A stretch of 64,000 nt of DNA from assembly GCA_964036275.1 (NCBI GenBank), contig CAXIWQ010000126.1, positions 1 to 64,000 of the forward strand, in the 5' to 3' direction. The DNA comes from Litoditis marina (lineage: Eukaryota; Nematoda; Chromadorea; Rhabditida; Rhabditidae). The notes below the pieces were generated by a model. The model was not told the origin of the DNA, ran no database searches, and saw nothing but the letters and a program-made list of their open reading frames with translations. This document shows, piece by piece, positions 50,428 to 63,100 of the stretch (the stretch's first letter is position 1; every line of letters starts with the position of its first letter). The position numbers and the translations under genes are program-made.

Positions 50428-53400
50428 AATAACCGCGTTAATTCGTATTTTGTGGCTGTGTGCCACAGAAAAGATAGTTGTATTAGGTTTTTGTAGTTGG
50501 GAGCAACAGACTTGATTGCCGTATGAGTTTTTTTCTGTAACTGCAAGCCGAAGAGTCGATAACCGCGTTAATTCGTATTTCGTGGCTGTGCGCCACAGAA
50601 TAGATAATCGTATTAGGTTTTTGTAGCTGGGAGCAACAGACTTGATAGCCGTATAAACTTTTTTCTGTAGCTGCAAGGCAAAGAGTCAATAACCGCGTTA
50701 ATTTGTCTTTTGTGGTTGTGCGCCACAGAAAATAAAGTCGTATTAGGTTTTTGTAGTTGGGAGCAACAGACTTGATAGCCGTATAAACTTTTCTCTGTAA
50801 CTGCAAGCCAAAGAGTCAATAACCGCGTTATTTTGTATTTTATGGCTGTGCGCCACAGAATAGATTGTCGTATTAGGTTTTTGTAGCTGGGAGCAACAGA
50901 TTTGATAGCCGTATGAACTTTTCTCTGTAACTGCAAGCCAAAGAGACGATAACCGCATTAATTCGTATTTTGTGGCTGTGCGCCACATAATAGATAGTCG
51001 TATTAGGTTTTTGTATCTGGGAGCAACAGACTTGATAGCCGTATGAACTGTTCTCTGTAGTTGCAAGGCAAAGAGTCGATAACCGCGTTAATTCGTATTT
51101 TGTGGCTGTGCGCCACAGAATAGATTGTCGTATTAGGTTTTTGTAGCTGGGAGCAACATACTCGATAGCCGTATAAACTTTTTTCTATAGCTGCACGGTA
51201 AAGAGTCAATAACCGCGTTAATTTGTCTTTTGTGGCTGTGCGCCACAGGATAGTAAGTCGTATTAGGTTTTTGTAGCTGGGAGCAACAGACTTGATAGCC
51301 GTATAAACTTTTTCCTGTAGCTGCAAGGCAAAGAGTCAATAACCGCGTTAATTCGTCTTTTGTGGCTGTGTGCCACAGAAAAGATAGTTGTATTGGGTTT
51401 TTCTAGCTGGGAGCAACGTACTTGATAGCCGTATGAACTTTTTTCTGTAGCTGCAAGGCAAAGAGTCGATAACCGCGTTAATTCGTAATTTGTGGCTGTG
51501 TGCCACAGAAAAGATAGTTGTATTGGGTTTTTCGAGCTGGGAGCAACATACTTGATAGCCGTATGAACTGTTTTTGTAGCTGCAAGGCAAAGAGTCAATA
51601 ACCGCGTTAATTTGTCTTTTGTGGCTGTGCGCCACAGAACATAAAGTCGTATTAGGTTTTTGTAGCAAGGAGCAACACACTTGATAGCCGTATAAACTTT
51701 TTTCTGTAGCTGCAAGGCAAAGAGTCGATAACCGCGTTAATTCGTAATTTGTGGCTGTGTGCCACAGAAAAGATAGTTGTATTGGGTTTTTCGAGCTGGG
51801 AGCAACATACTTGATAGCCGTATGAACTTTTTTTTGTAGCTGCAAGGCAAAGAGTCAATAACCGCGTTAATTTGTCTTTGTGGCTGTGCGCCACAGAACA
51901 TAAAGTCGTATTAGGTTTTTCTAGCTGGGAGCAACATACTTGATAGCCGTATAAACTTTTTTCTGTAGCTGCAAGGCAAAGAGTCAATAACCGCGTTAAT
52001 TCGTATTTTGTGGCTGTGTGCCACAGAAAAGATAGTTGTATTAGGTTTTTGTAGTTGGGAGCAACAGACTTGATTGCCGTATGAGTTTTTTTTCTGTAAC
52101 TGCAAGCCGAAGAGTCGATAACCGCGTTAATTCGTATTTCGTGGCTGTGCGCCACAGAATAGATAATCGTATTAGGTTTTTGTAGCTGGGAGCAACAGAC
52201 TTGATAGCCGTATAAACTTTTTTCTGTAGCTGCAAGGCAAAGAGTCAATAACCGCGTTAATTTGTCTTTTGTGGCTGTGCGCCACAGGATAGTAAGTCGT
52301 ATTAGGTTTTTGTAGCTGGGAGCAACAGACTTGATAGCCGTATAAACTTTTTCCTGTAGCTGCAAGGCAAAGAGTCAATAACCGCGTTAATTCGTCTTTT
52401 GTGGCTGTGTGCCACAGAAAAGATAGTTGTATTGGGTTTTTCTAGCTGGGAGCAACGTACTTGATAGCCGTATGAACTTTTTTTTGTAGCTGCAAGGCAA
52501 AGAGTCAATAACCGCGTTAATTTGTCTTTTGTGGCTGTGCGCCACAGAACATAAAGTCGTATTAGGTTTTTGTAGCCAGGAGCAACAGACTTGATAGCCG
52601 TATAAACTTTTTTCTGTAGCTGCAAGGCAAAGAGTCGATAACCGCGTTAATTCGTAATTTGTGGCTGTGTGCCACAGAAAAGATAGTTGTATTGGGTTTT
52701 TCGAGCTGGGAGCAACATACTTGATAGCCGTATGAACTTTTTTTTGTAGCTGCAAGGCAAAGAGTCAATAACCGCGTTAATTTGTCTTTTGTGGCTGTGC
52801 GCCACAGAACATAAAGTCGTATTAGGTTTTCTAGCTGGGAGCAACATACTTGATAGCCGTATAAACTTTTTTCTGTAGCTGCAAGGCAAAGAGTCAATAA
52901 CCGCGTTAATTCGTATTTTGTGGCTGTGTGCCACAGAAAAGATAGTTGTATTAGGTTTTTGTAGTTGGGAGCAACAGACTTGATTGCCGTATGAGTTTTT
53001 TTTCTGTAACTGCAAGCCGAAGAGTCGATAACCGCGTTAATTCGTATTTCGTGGCTGTGCGCCACAGAATAGATAATCGTATTAGGTTTTTGTAGCTGGG
53101 AGCAACAGACTTGATAGCCGTATAAACTTTTTTCTGTAGCTGCAAGGCAAAGAGTCAATAACCGCGTTAATTTGTCTTTTGTGGTTGTGCGCCACAGAAT
53201 ATAAAGTCGTATTAGGTTTTTGTAGTTGGAAGCAACAGACTTGATAGCCGTATGATTTTTTTTCTGTAGGTGCAAGGCAAAGAGTCAATAACCGCGTTAA
53301 TTTGTATTTGGTGGATGTGCGCCACAAAATAGATTGTCGTATTAGGTTTTTGTAGCTGGAGCAACAGACTTGATAGCCGTATGAACTTTTTTCTGTAGCT

Positions 53401-54299
53401 GCAAGGCAAAGAGTCAATAACCGCGTTAAGTCGTCTTTTGTGGCTGTGCGCCACAGAATATACAGTCGTCTTAGGTTTTTGTATCTGGGAGCAACAGACT
53501 TGATAGCCGTATGAACTTTTTTCTGTAGCTGCAAGGCAAAGAGTCAATAACCGCGTTAAGTCGTCTTTTGTGGCTGTGCGCCACAGAATATATAGTCGTG
53601 TTAGGTCTTTGTAGCTGGGAGCAACATACTTGATAGCCGTATAAACTTTTTTTTGTAGCTTTACGGCAAAGAGTCAATAACCGCGTTAATTTGTCTTTTG
53701 TGGCTGTGCGCCACAGAATATGAAGTCGTATTAGGTTTTTGTAGCTGGGAGCAACAGACTTGATAGCCGCATAAACTTTTCTCTGTAACTGCAAGCCAAA
53801 AAGTCGATAACCGCGTTAATTCGTATTTTGTGGCTGTGCGCCACAGAATAGATTGTCGTATTAGGTGTTTGTATCTGGGAGCAACAGATTTGATAGCCGT
53901 ATGAACTTTTCTCTTTAACTGCAAGCCAAAAAGTCGATAACCGCGTTAATTCGTATTTTGTGGCTGTGCGCCACAGAATAGATTGTCGTATTAGGTGTTT
54001 GTATCTGGGAGCAACAGATTTGATAGCCGTATGAAATATTCTCTGTAACTGCGAGCAAAGAGTCAATAACCGCGTTAATTCGTCTTTTGTGGCTGTGCGC
54101 CACAGAATATATAGTCGTATTAGGTTTTTGTTGCTGGGAGCAACAGACTTGATAGCCGTATGAACTTTTCTCTGTAGCTGCAAGCCAACAAGTCGATAAC
54201 CGCGATAATTTGTTTTTGTGGCTGTGCGCCACAGAATAGATTGTCGTATTAGGTTTTTGTAGCTGGGAGCAACAGATTTGATAGCCGTATGAAATATTC

Positions 54300-55130
54300 T
54301 CTGTAGCTGCACGGCAAAGAGTCAATAACCGCGTTAATTTGTCTTTTGTGGCTGTGCGCCACAGAATATAAAGTCGTATTAGGTTTTCGTAGCTGGGAGC
54401 AACAGACTTGATAGCCGTATGAACTTTTTTCTGTAGCTGCAAGGCAAAGAGGTAATAACCGCGTTAATTTGTCTTTTGTGGCTGTGCGCCACAGATAGAT
54501 TGTCGTATCAGGTTTTTGTAGCTGGGAGCAACAGACTTGATAGCCGTATGAACTTTTCTCTGTAGCTGCAAGCCAACAAGTCGATAACCGCGATATTTCG
54601 TGTTTTGTGGCTGTGCGCCACAGAATATAAAGTCGTATTAGGTTTTCGTAGCTGGGAGCAACAGACTTGATAGCCGTATGATTTTTTTTCTGTAGCTGCA
54701 AGGCAAAGAGTCAATAACCGCGTTAATTTGTCTTTTGTGGCTGTGCGCCGCAGAATATAAAGTCGCATTAGGTTTTCGTAGCTGGGAGCAACAGACTTGA
54801 TAGCCGTATGAACTTTTTTCTGTAGCTGCAAGGCAAAGAGGTAATAACCGCGTTAATTTGTCTTTTGTGGCTGTACGCCACAGAATAGATTGTCGTATCA
54901 GGTTTTTGTAGCTGGGAGCAACAGACTTGATAGCCGTATGAACTTTTCTCTGTAGCTGCAAGCCAACAAGTCGATAACCGCGATATTTCGTGTTTTGTGG
55001 CTGTGCGCCACAGAATATAAAGTCGTATTAGGTTTTCGTAGCTGGGAGCAACAGACTTGATAGCCGTATGATTTTTTTTCTGTAGCTGCAAGGCAAAGAG
55101 TCAATAACCGCGTTAATTTGTCTTTTGTGG
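54300..55130 (+). repeat. Tandem 3-mer higher-order repeat (390 bp)
   Basis: Positions 54300-54740 and 54690-55130 are copies shifted by 389-390 bp. Each has the order TTAGGTTTTCGTAGC, GAGGTAATAACC, CCGCGATATTTCG, then a T-run monomer. The first copy lost one base at CACAGATAG (near 54494). Confidence 0.75.
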
Positions 55131-58100
55131 CTGTGCGCCACAGAATAGATTGTCGTATTAGGTTTTTGTAGCTGGGAGCAACAGATTTGATAGCCGTATG
55201 AAATATTCTCTGTAACTGCGAGGCAAAGAGTCAATAACCGCGTTAATTCGTCTTTTGTGGCTGTGCGCCACAGAATATATAGTCGTATTAGGTTTTTGTA
55301 GCTGGGAGCAACAGACTTGATAGCCGTATGAACTGTTCTCTGTAGCTGCAAGGCAAAGAGTCGATAACCGCGTTAATTCGTATTTTGTGGCTGTGCGCCA
55401 CAGAATAGATAGTCGTATTAGGTTTTTTTAGCTGGAAGCAACATACTTGATAGCCGTATAACCTTTTTCCTGTAGCTGCACGGCAAAGAGTCAATAACCG
55501 CGTTAATTTGTCTTTTGTGGCTGTGCGCCACAGAATATAAAGTCGTATTAGGTTTTCGTAGCTGGGAGCGACAGACTTGATAGCCGTATGAATTTTTTTC
55601 TGTAGCTGCAAGGCAAAGAGGTAATAACCGCGTTAATTTGTCTTTTGTGGCTGTGCGCCACAGAATAGATTGTCGTATCAGGTTTTTGTAGCTGGGAGCA
55701 ACAGACTTGATAGCCGTATGAACTTTTCTCTGTAGCTGCAAGCCAACAAGTCGATAACCGCGATAATTCGTATTTGTGGCTGTGCGCCACAGAATAGATT
55801 GTCGTATTAGGTTTTTGTAGCTGGGAGCAACAGATTTGATAGCCGTATGAACTGTTCTTTGTAGCTGCAAGGCAAAGAGTCGATAACCGCGTTAATTCGT
55901 ATTTTGTGGCTGTGCGCCACAGAATAGATAGTCGTATTAGGTTTTTGTAGCTGGGAGCAACATATTTGATAGCCGTATAACCTTTTTCCTGTAGCTGCAC
56001 GGCAAAGAGTCAATAACCGCGTTAATTTGTCTTTTGTGGCTGTGCGCCACAGAATATAAAGTCGTATTAGGTTTTTGTAGCTGGGAGCAACAGACTTGAT
56101 AGCCGTATGAACTTTTGTCTGTAGCTGCAAGGCAAAGAGGTAATAACCGCGTTAATTTGTCTTTTGTGGCTGTGCGCCACAGAATAGATTGTCGTATCAG
56201 GTTTTTGTAGCTGGGAGCAACAGACTTGATAGCCGTATGAACTTTTTTCTGTAGCTGCAAGGCAAAGAGGTAATAACCGCGTTAATTTGTCTTTTGTGGC
56301 TGTGCGCCATAGGATATAAAGTCGTATTAGGTTTTTGTAGCCATGAGCAACAGACTTGATAGCCGTATAAACTTTGTTCTGTAGCTGCAAGGCAAAGAGT
56401 CGATAACCGCGTTATATCGTATTTTGTGGCTGTGTGCCACAGAATAGATAGTTGTATTGGGTTTTTCTAGCTGGGAGCAACATACTTGATAGCCATATAA
56501 ACTTTTTTCTGTAGCTGCAAGGCAAAGAGTCAATAACCGCGTTAATCTGTCTTTTGTGGCTGTGCGCCACAGAATATAAAGTCGTATTAGGTTTTTGTAG
56601 TTGGGAGAAACAGACTTGATTGCCGTATGAGTTTTTTTCTGTAACTGCAAGCCGAAGAGTCGATAACCGCGTTGATTCGTATTTCGTGGCTGTGCGCCAC
56701 AGAATAGATAATCGTATTAGGTTTTTGTAGCTGGGAGCAACAGACTTGATAGCCGTATAAACTTTTTTCTGTAGCTGCAAGGAAAAGAGTCAATAACCGC
56801 GTTAATTTGTCTTTTGTGGTTGTGCGCCACAGAATATAAAGTCGTATTAGGTTTTTGTAGTTGGGAGCAACAGACTTGATAGCCGTATGATTTTTTTTTG
56901 TAGGTGCAAGGCAAAGAGTCAATAACCGCGTTAATTCGTATTTGGTGGATGTGCGCCACAAAATAGATTGTCGTATCAGGTTTTTGTAGCTGGGAGCAAC
57001 AGATTTGATAGCCGTATGAACTGTTCTCTGTAGCTGCAAGGCAAAGAGTCAATAACGCGTTAATTCGTCTTTTGTGGCTGTGCGCCACAGAATATATAGT
57101 CGTCTTAGGTTTTTGTATCTGGGAGCAACAGACTTGATAGCCGTATGAACTTTTTTCTGTAGCTGCAAGGCAAAGAGTCAATAACCGCGTTAAGTCGTCT
57201 TTTGTGGCTGTGCGCCACAAAATATATAGTCGTGTTAGGTCTTTGTAGCTGGGAGCAACATACTTGATAGCCGTATAAACTTTTTTCTGTAGCTTTACGG
57301 CAAAGAGTCAATAACCGCGGTAGTTTGTCTTTTGTGGCTGTGCGCCAAAGAATATGGAGTCGTATTAGGTTTTTGTAGCTGGGAGCAACAGAATTGATAG
57401 CCGTATAAACTTTTCTCTGTAACTGCAAGCCAAAGAGTCAATAACCGCGTTATTTCGTATTTTATGGCTGTGCGCCACAGAATAGATAGTTGTATTGGGT
57501 TTTTCTAGCTGGGAGCAACATACTTGATAGCCGTATAAACTTTTTTCTGTAGCTGCAAGGCAAGAGTCAATAACCGCGTTAATCTGTCTTTGGTGGCTGT
57601 GCGCCACAGAATATAAAGTCGTATTAGGTTTTGTAGTTGGGAGCAACAGACTTGATTGCCGTATGAGTTTTTTTTCTGTAACTGCAAGCCGAAGAGTCGA
57701 TAACCGCGTTGATTCGTATTTCGTGGCTGTGCGTCACAGAATAGATAATCGTATTAGGTTTTTGTAGCTGGGAGCAACAGACTTGATAGCCGTATAAACT
57801 TTTTTCTGTAGCTGCAAGGCAAAGAGTTAATAACCGCGTTAATTTGTCTTTTGTGGCTGTGCGCCACAGAATATATAGTCGTATTAGGTTTTTGTAGCTG
57901 GGAGCAACAGACTTGATAGCCGTATGAACTTTTCTCGGTAGCTGCAAGCCAACAAGTCGATAACCGCGATAATTTGTATTTTGTGGCTGTGCGCCACAGA
58001 ATAGATTGTCGTAGTAGGTTTTTGTATCTGGGAGCAACAGACTTGATAGCCGTATGAACTTTTTTTTGTAGCTGCAATGCAAAGAGTCAATAACCGCGTT

Positions 58101-58279
58101 AAGTCGTCTTTTGTGGCTGTGCGCCACAAAATATATAGTCGTGTTAGGTCTTTGTAGCTGGGAGCAACATACTTGATAGCCGTATAAACTTTTTTCTGTA
58201 GCTTTACGGCAAAGAGTCAATAACCGCGTTAAGTCGTCTTTTGTGGCTGTGCGCCACAAAATATATAGTCGTGTTAGGT

Positions 58280-58300
58280 CTTTGTAGCCGTATAAACTTT
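58280..58300 (+). repeat. 22-bp deletion inside a monomer
   Basis: GTAGC joins directly to CGTATAAAC, where an intact A subunit has 22 further bases between them. The ends share TAGC, so this fits deletion between short direct repeats. Confidence 0.6.
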
Positions 58301-58558
58301 TTTCTGTAGCTTTACGGCAAAGAGTCAATAACCGCGTTAATTTGTCTTTTGTGGCTGTGCGCCACAGAATATGGAGTCGTATTAGGTTTTTGTAGCTGGG
58401 AGCAACAGACTTGATAGCCGTATAAACTTTTCTCTGTAACTGCAAGCCAAAGAGTCAATAACCGCGTTATTTTGTATTTTATGGCTGTGCGCCACAGAAT
58501 AGATTGTCGTATTAGGTTTTTGTAGCTGGGAGCAACAGATTTGATAGCCGTATGAACT

Positions 58559-60183
58559 GTACAAAAACAGAAGTCAGCAACAAACCACAATCTTGCCGTC
58601 TGAAGAAGCCGTTCCACCTTTTCTCGAGTCCGAAGTTCTTCTCGCTATCCGACAGACAACTCTGGGAACCTCTCCGGGAAACGACAAAATTCATCCTGAA
58701 GCAGTCAAATGGTCAAGCACAGCAATTGTTTCGGATCTTACCCAAATGTTCAACTTGATTCTGGCTGAGAAAAACCTCCCTCCGGACCTCTTGCTTTCGA
58801 GAACGATACTATTGTTCAAGAAAGGCGATGTTGCTGAAATTGGGAATTATCGACCGATCACCCTGTTGAACACTCTCTACAAAGTTCTGTCGCGTTGTTT
58901 GCTGAACAGAATGGAACCGTCGATGGAAGAAAACATTTCCGAAGAACAGTGTGGATTCAGAAAACAGTATGGCACAGCAGACAACATCCATATCGTCCGA
59001 CAAGTCATTGAAAAGTGCAGGGAATATCGAATCCCGGCCTTCTTCTGCTTTGTTGACCTGGCCAAAGCATTCGACAGTCTACATCACGATGCAATATGGT
59101 CTTCACTGCAACTTATCGGTGTTCATCCAGAACTGATTCTGCTGCTGAAGGCTATCTACACGTGCTCGTCCGCAACTATAGATGCAAACGGTGTGAGAGT
59201 TCCAATCGAAATTCATCAAGGAGTTCGTCAAGGAGATGTCATTTCCCGCGTCTGTTCACCACCGTGCTGGATATCGCTCTTCGAAAGTTGAACTGGGGAG
59301 GAAAAGGACTGAGAGTGGGCGGTCGTTTTCTGAGCCACCTCCTCTTCGCAGATGATGGAATAATATTTGCTCCAAACAAGAGAACTCTTAGAAGAATGAT
59401 GGAAGAATTCGAGACAGCTTGCCAATCTGTTGGTCTCAAGATGAATCCGAACAAATTCGAATATTTGAATAATGTGAAGGATAACACGCCGTTGAAATAT
59501 CATGGTCATGCCCTACCGTCAAAAACCACAGTCAAATATCTCGGTGTCCATCTTTCCATGGAAGCCAATTGGGACGTCGAACTGAGCCGAAGAATTTCTT
59601 CAGCGTGGGCAGCGTTCAACGAATACCGTCACATTCTGAAGACACCCTCGTTCCCGATGAGGTACAAGGCGAAGATTTTTCACGCCGTGATTCTCCCGAG
59701 ACTGTTGTATGGCAGTGAATCCTGGGCCCTTTCGAAAAAGAACATCGAGCGTCTCCGTGTCGTGCAGAGAAAAATGGAGCGTGGAATGCTGAACAAACGA
59801 ATACAAGATCGCCTTCCAAGTGCCGTTATTCGCGGAATCACTCGGTTGACGGATGTGGCTACTGTAGCTGCCAAACATAAATTAAACTTTGCTTACAGAA
59901 TTGCCCACATGCCTCAATCCCGATGGTCCTTGATCGTGTCTGAATGGTGTCCGTATAATCGTAACCGGTCCCGTGGTAGGCCCGTTGTCCGATGAAGAGA
60001 TGCGTTGGTTGAAGCAGTCCGTGGTTATAATACCGCAGCCAGAAGAGGTCGAGTCCGCCCTGCCCCCATCCGTGGCGAAGAGATACTAAGAGCATGCATA
60101 GACATTAAAATCTGGAGAGCAGTCAAGGAGCACCACTTTGCAACAATGTGATGTGATCGAATAAATCTTGAAATCTTGAATCT
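58559..60183 (+). mobile_element. 5'-truncated RTE-like non-LTR retrotransposon
   Basis: A 1625-bp insertion carrying only the 3' part of the element: most of the reverse transcriptase, the C-terminal region, and a short tail of AAATCTTG units. The target duplication is TGAACT (58553-58558 and 60184-60189); its right copy overlaps the tail by a few bases. The missing 5' end (endonuclease and start of the ORF), the short duplication and the simple-repeat tail are expected for target-primed reverse transcription of the RTE clade. The satellite without the insertion is present at 47013-47018 and 49874-49879. The RT frame is broken twice, so this copy is dead. Base composition (about half GC in the coding part) differs from both the satellite and the LTR element. 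Confidence 0.9.
58560..60151 (+). pseudogene. RTE-type reverse transcriptase, truncated and broken
   Basis: Remnant of the element polyprotein. The first frame is open from the truncation point, so there is no native start; the TTG at 58593 is internal. RT blocks appear in order: NYRPITLLN, EEQCGFRKQYG, FCFVDLAKAFD (catalytic Asp at 59055-59057) and GVRQGDVIS. The frame then shifts within TTTCCCGCG (59244-59249), where the expected C-run is one base short. The second frame continues with PRLFTTVLD, LLFADDGIIF (catalytic Asp pair at 59351-59356), VGLKMNPNKF and VKYLGVHLS, then a C-terminal extension with ILPRLLYGSESW. A TGA at 59993-59995 interrupts it where the family has tryptophan. The frame stays open after it (RDALVEAVRGYN) to a TGA at 60149-60151. 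The endonuclease domain is absent. No activity is expected. Confidence 0.9.
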
Positions 60184-60187
60184 TGAA
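60160..60187 (+). repeat. 3' tail of the RTE-like element
   Basis: AATAAA at 60160-60165 runs into tandem units AAATCTTG (60163-60170), AAATCTTG (60171-60178) and AATCTTG (60179-60185). RTE elements commonly end in such short repeats instead of poly(A). The last bases coincide with the target duplication. Confidence 0.8.
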
Positions 60188-63100
60188 CTTTTCTCTGTAA
60201 CTGCAAGCCAAAGAGACGATAACCGCGTTAATTCGTATTTTGTGGCTGTGCGCCACATAATAGATAGTCGTATTAGGTTTTTGTATCTGGGAGCAACAGA
60301 CTTGATAGCCGTATGAACTTTTTTTCTGTAGCTGCACGGTAAAGAGTCAATAACCGCGTTAATTTGTCTTTTGTGGCTGTGCGCCACAGAATAGTAAGTC
60401 GTATTAGGTTTTTGTAGCTGGGAGCAACAGACTTGATAGCCGTATAAACTTTTTTCTGTAGCTGCAAGCCGAAGAGTCGATAACCGCGTTAATTCGTATT
60501 TCGTGGCTGTGCGCCACAGAATAGATAATCGTATTAGGTTTTTGTAGCTGGGAGCAACAGACTTGATAGCCGTATAAACTTTTTTCTGTAGCTGCAAGGC
60601 AAAGAGTCAATAACCGCGTTAATTTGTCTTTGTGGTTGTGCGCCACAGAATAGATAGTCGTATCAGGTTTTTGTAGCTGGGAGCAACATACTTGATAGCC
60701 GTATAACCTTTTTCCTGTAGCTGCACGGCAAAGAGTCAATAACCGCGTTAATTTGTCTTTTGTGGCTGTGCGCCACAGAATATAAAGTCGTATTAGGTTT
60801 TTGTAGCTGGGAGCAACAGACTTGATAGCCGTATGAACTTTTTTCTGTAGCTGCAAGGCAAAGAGGTAATAACCGCGTTAATTTGTCTTTGTGGCTGTGC
60901 GCCACAGGATATAAAGTCGTATTAGGTTTTTGTAGCCATGAGCAACAGACTTGATAGCCGTATAAACTTTTTTCTGTAGCTGCAAGGCAAAGAGTCGATA
61001 ACCGCGTTATATCGTATTTTGTGGCTGTGTGCCACATAATAGATAGTCGTATTAGGTTTTTGTATCTGGGAGCAACATACTTGATAGCCGTATGAACTTT
61101 TTTTTGTAGCTGCAAGGCAAAGAGTCAATAACCGCGTTAATTCGTATTTTGTGGCTGTGTGCCACAGAAAAGATAGTTGTATTAGGTTTTTGTAGTTGGG
61201 AGCAACAGACTTGATTGCCGTATGAGTTTTTTTTCTGTAACTGCAAGCCGAAGAGTCGATAACCGCGTTAATTCGTATTTCGTGGCTGTGCGCCACAGAA
61301 TAGATAATCGTATTAGGTTTTTGTAGCTGGGAGCAACAGACTTGATAGCCGTATAAACTTTTTTCTGTAGCTGCAAGGCAAAGAGTCAATAACCGCGTTA
61401 ATTTGTCTTTTGTGGTTGTGCGCCACAGAATATAAAGTCGTATTAGGTTTTTGTAGTTGGGAGCAACAGACTTGATAGCCGTATAAACTTTTCTCTGTAA
61501 CTGCAAGCCAAAGAGTCAATAACCGCGTTATTTTGTATTTTATGGCTGTGCGCCACAGAATAGATTGTCGTATTAGGTTTTTGTAGCTGGGAGCAACAGA
61601 TTTGATAGCCGTATGAACTTTTCTCTGTAACTGCAAGCCAAAGAGACGATAACCGCGTTAATTCGTATTTTGTGGCTGTGCGCCACACAATAGATAGTCG
61701 TATTAGGTTTTTGTATCTGGGAGCAACAGACTTGATAGCCGTATGAACTGTTCTCTGTAGTTGCAAGGCAAAGAGTCGATAACCGCGTTAATTCGTATTT
61801 TGTGGCTGTGCGCCACAGAATAGATTGTCGTATTAGGTTTTTGTAGCTGGGAGCAACATACTCGATAGCCGTATAAACTTTTTTCTATAGCTGCACGGTA
61901 AAGAGTCAATAACCGCGTTAATTTGTCTTTTGTGGCTGTGCGCCACAGAATAGTAAGTCGTATTAGGTTTTTGTAGCTGGGAGCAACAGACTTGATAGCC
62001 GTATAAACTTTTTTCTGTAGCTGCAAGGCAAAGAGTCAATAACCGCGTTAATTCGTCTTTTGTGGCTGTGTGCCACAGAAAAGATAGTTGTATTGGGTTT
62101 TTCTAGCTGGGAGCAACGTACTTGATAGCCGTATGAACTTTTTTTTGTAGCTGCAAGGCAAAGAGTCAATAACCGCGTTAATTTGTCTTTTGTGGCTGTG
62201 CGCCACAGAAAAGATAGTTGTATTGGGTTTTTTCGAGCTGGGAGCAACATACTTGATAGCCGTATGAACTTTTTTTGTAGCTGCAAGGCAAAGAGTCAAT
62301 AACCGCGTTAATTCGTCTTTTGTGGCTGTGTGCCACAGAAAAGATAGTCGTATTAGGTTTTTGTAGCCAGGAGCAACAGACTTGATAGCCGTATAAACTT
62401 TTTTCTGTAGCTGCAAGGCAAAGAGTCGATAACCGCGTTAATTCGTAATTTGTGGCTGTGTGCCACAGAAAAGATAGTTGTATTGGGTTTTTCGAGCTGG
62501 GAGCAACATACTTGATAGCCGTATGAACTTTTTTTTGTAGCTGCAAGGCAAAGAGTCAATAACCGCGTTAATTTGTCTGTTGTGGCTGTGCGCCACAGAA
62601 CATAAAGTCGTATTAGGTTTTTCTAGCTGGGAGCAACATACTTGATAGCCGTATAAACTTTGTTCTGTAGCTGCAAGGCAAAGAGTCAATAACCGCGTTA
62701 ATTCGTATTTTGTGGCTGTGTGCCACAGAAAAGATAGTTGTATTAGGTTTTGTAGTTGGGAGCAACAGACTTGATTGCCGTATGAGTTTTTTTTCTGTAA
62801 CTGCAAGCCGAAGAGTCGATAACCGCGTTAATTCGTATTTCGTGGCTGTGCGCCACAGAATAGATAATCGTATTAGGTTTTTGTAGCTGGGAGCAACAGA
62901 CTTGATAGCCGTATAAACTTTTTTCTGTAGCTGCAAGGCAAAGAGTCAATAACCGCGTTAATTTGTATTTTGTGGTTGTGCGCCACAGAATATAAAGTCG
63001 TATTAGGTTTTTGTAGTTGGGAGCAACAGACTTGATAGCCGTGTGATTTTTTTTCTGTAGGTGCAAGGCAAAGAGTCAATAACCGCGTTAATTTGTATTT

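Larger units (their letters stand above)
40425..58558 (+). repeat. 130-bp satellite array, segment 3
   Basis: About 139 monomers in the same orientation. From 40.4 to 53.8 kb it carries the variant set of segment 2 (GGTGGATGTGCGCCACAAAA, GTAGCTTTACGGC, GACTTGATTGCCG, GTGTGCCACAGAAAAG). From about 53.8 to 56.4 kb first-segment variants return (GAGGTAATAACC, CCGCGATATTTCG, GTAGCCATGAGC), then the second set resumes. The segment contains the strongest 22-mer duplication in the window. It ends with TGAACT (58553-58558), one copy of the retroelement target duplication. Minus-strand open frames reach 298 codons (48662-49558), but they are repeat artefacts. Confidence 0.97.

Noticed and set aside
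58809..59878. Minus-strand open frames across the RTE-like element
   Set aside because: They lie antisense to recognisable RT motifs and are shadows of that coding sequence.
59096..59995. A second independent retroelement ORF starting at 59096
   Set aside because: Its first 50 codons overlap the upstream RT frame and are non-homologous. Real RT sequence begins only at the frameshift (about 59246), so it is one broken frame, not two genes.
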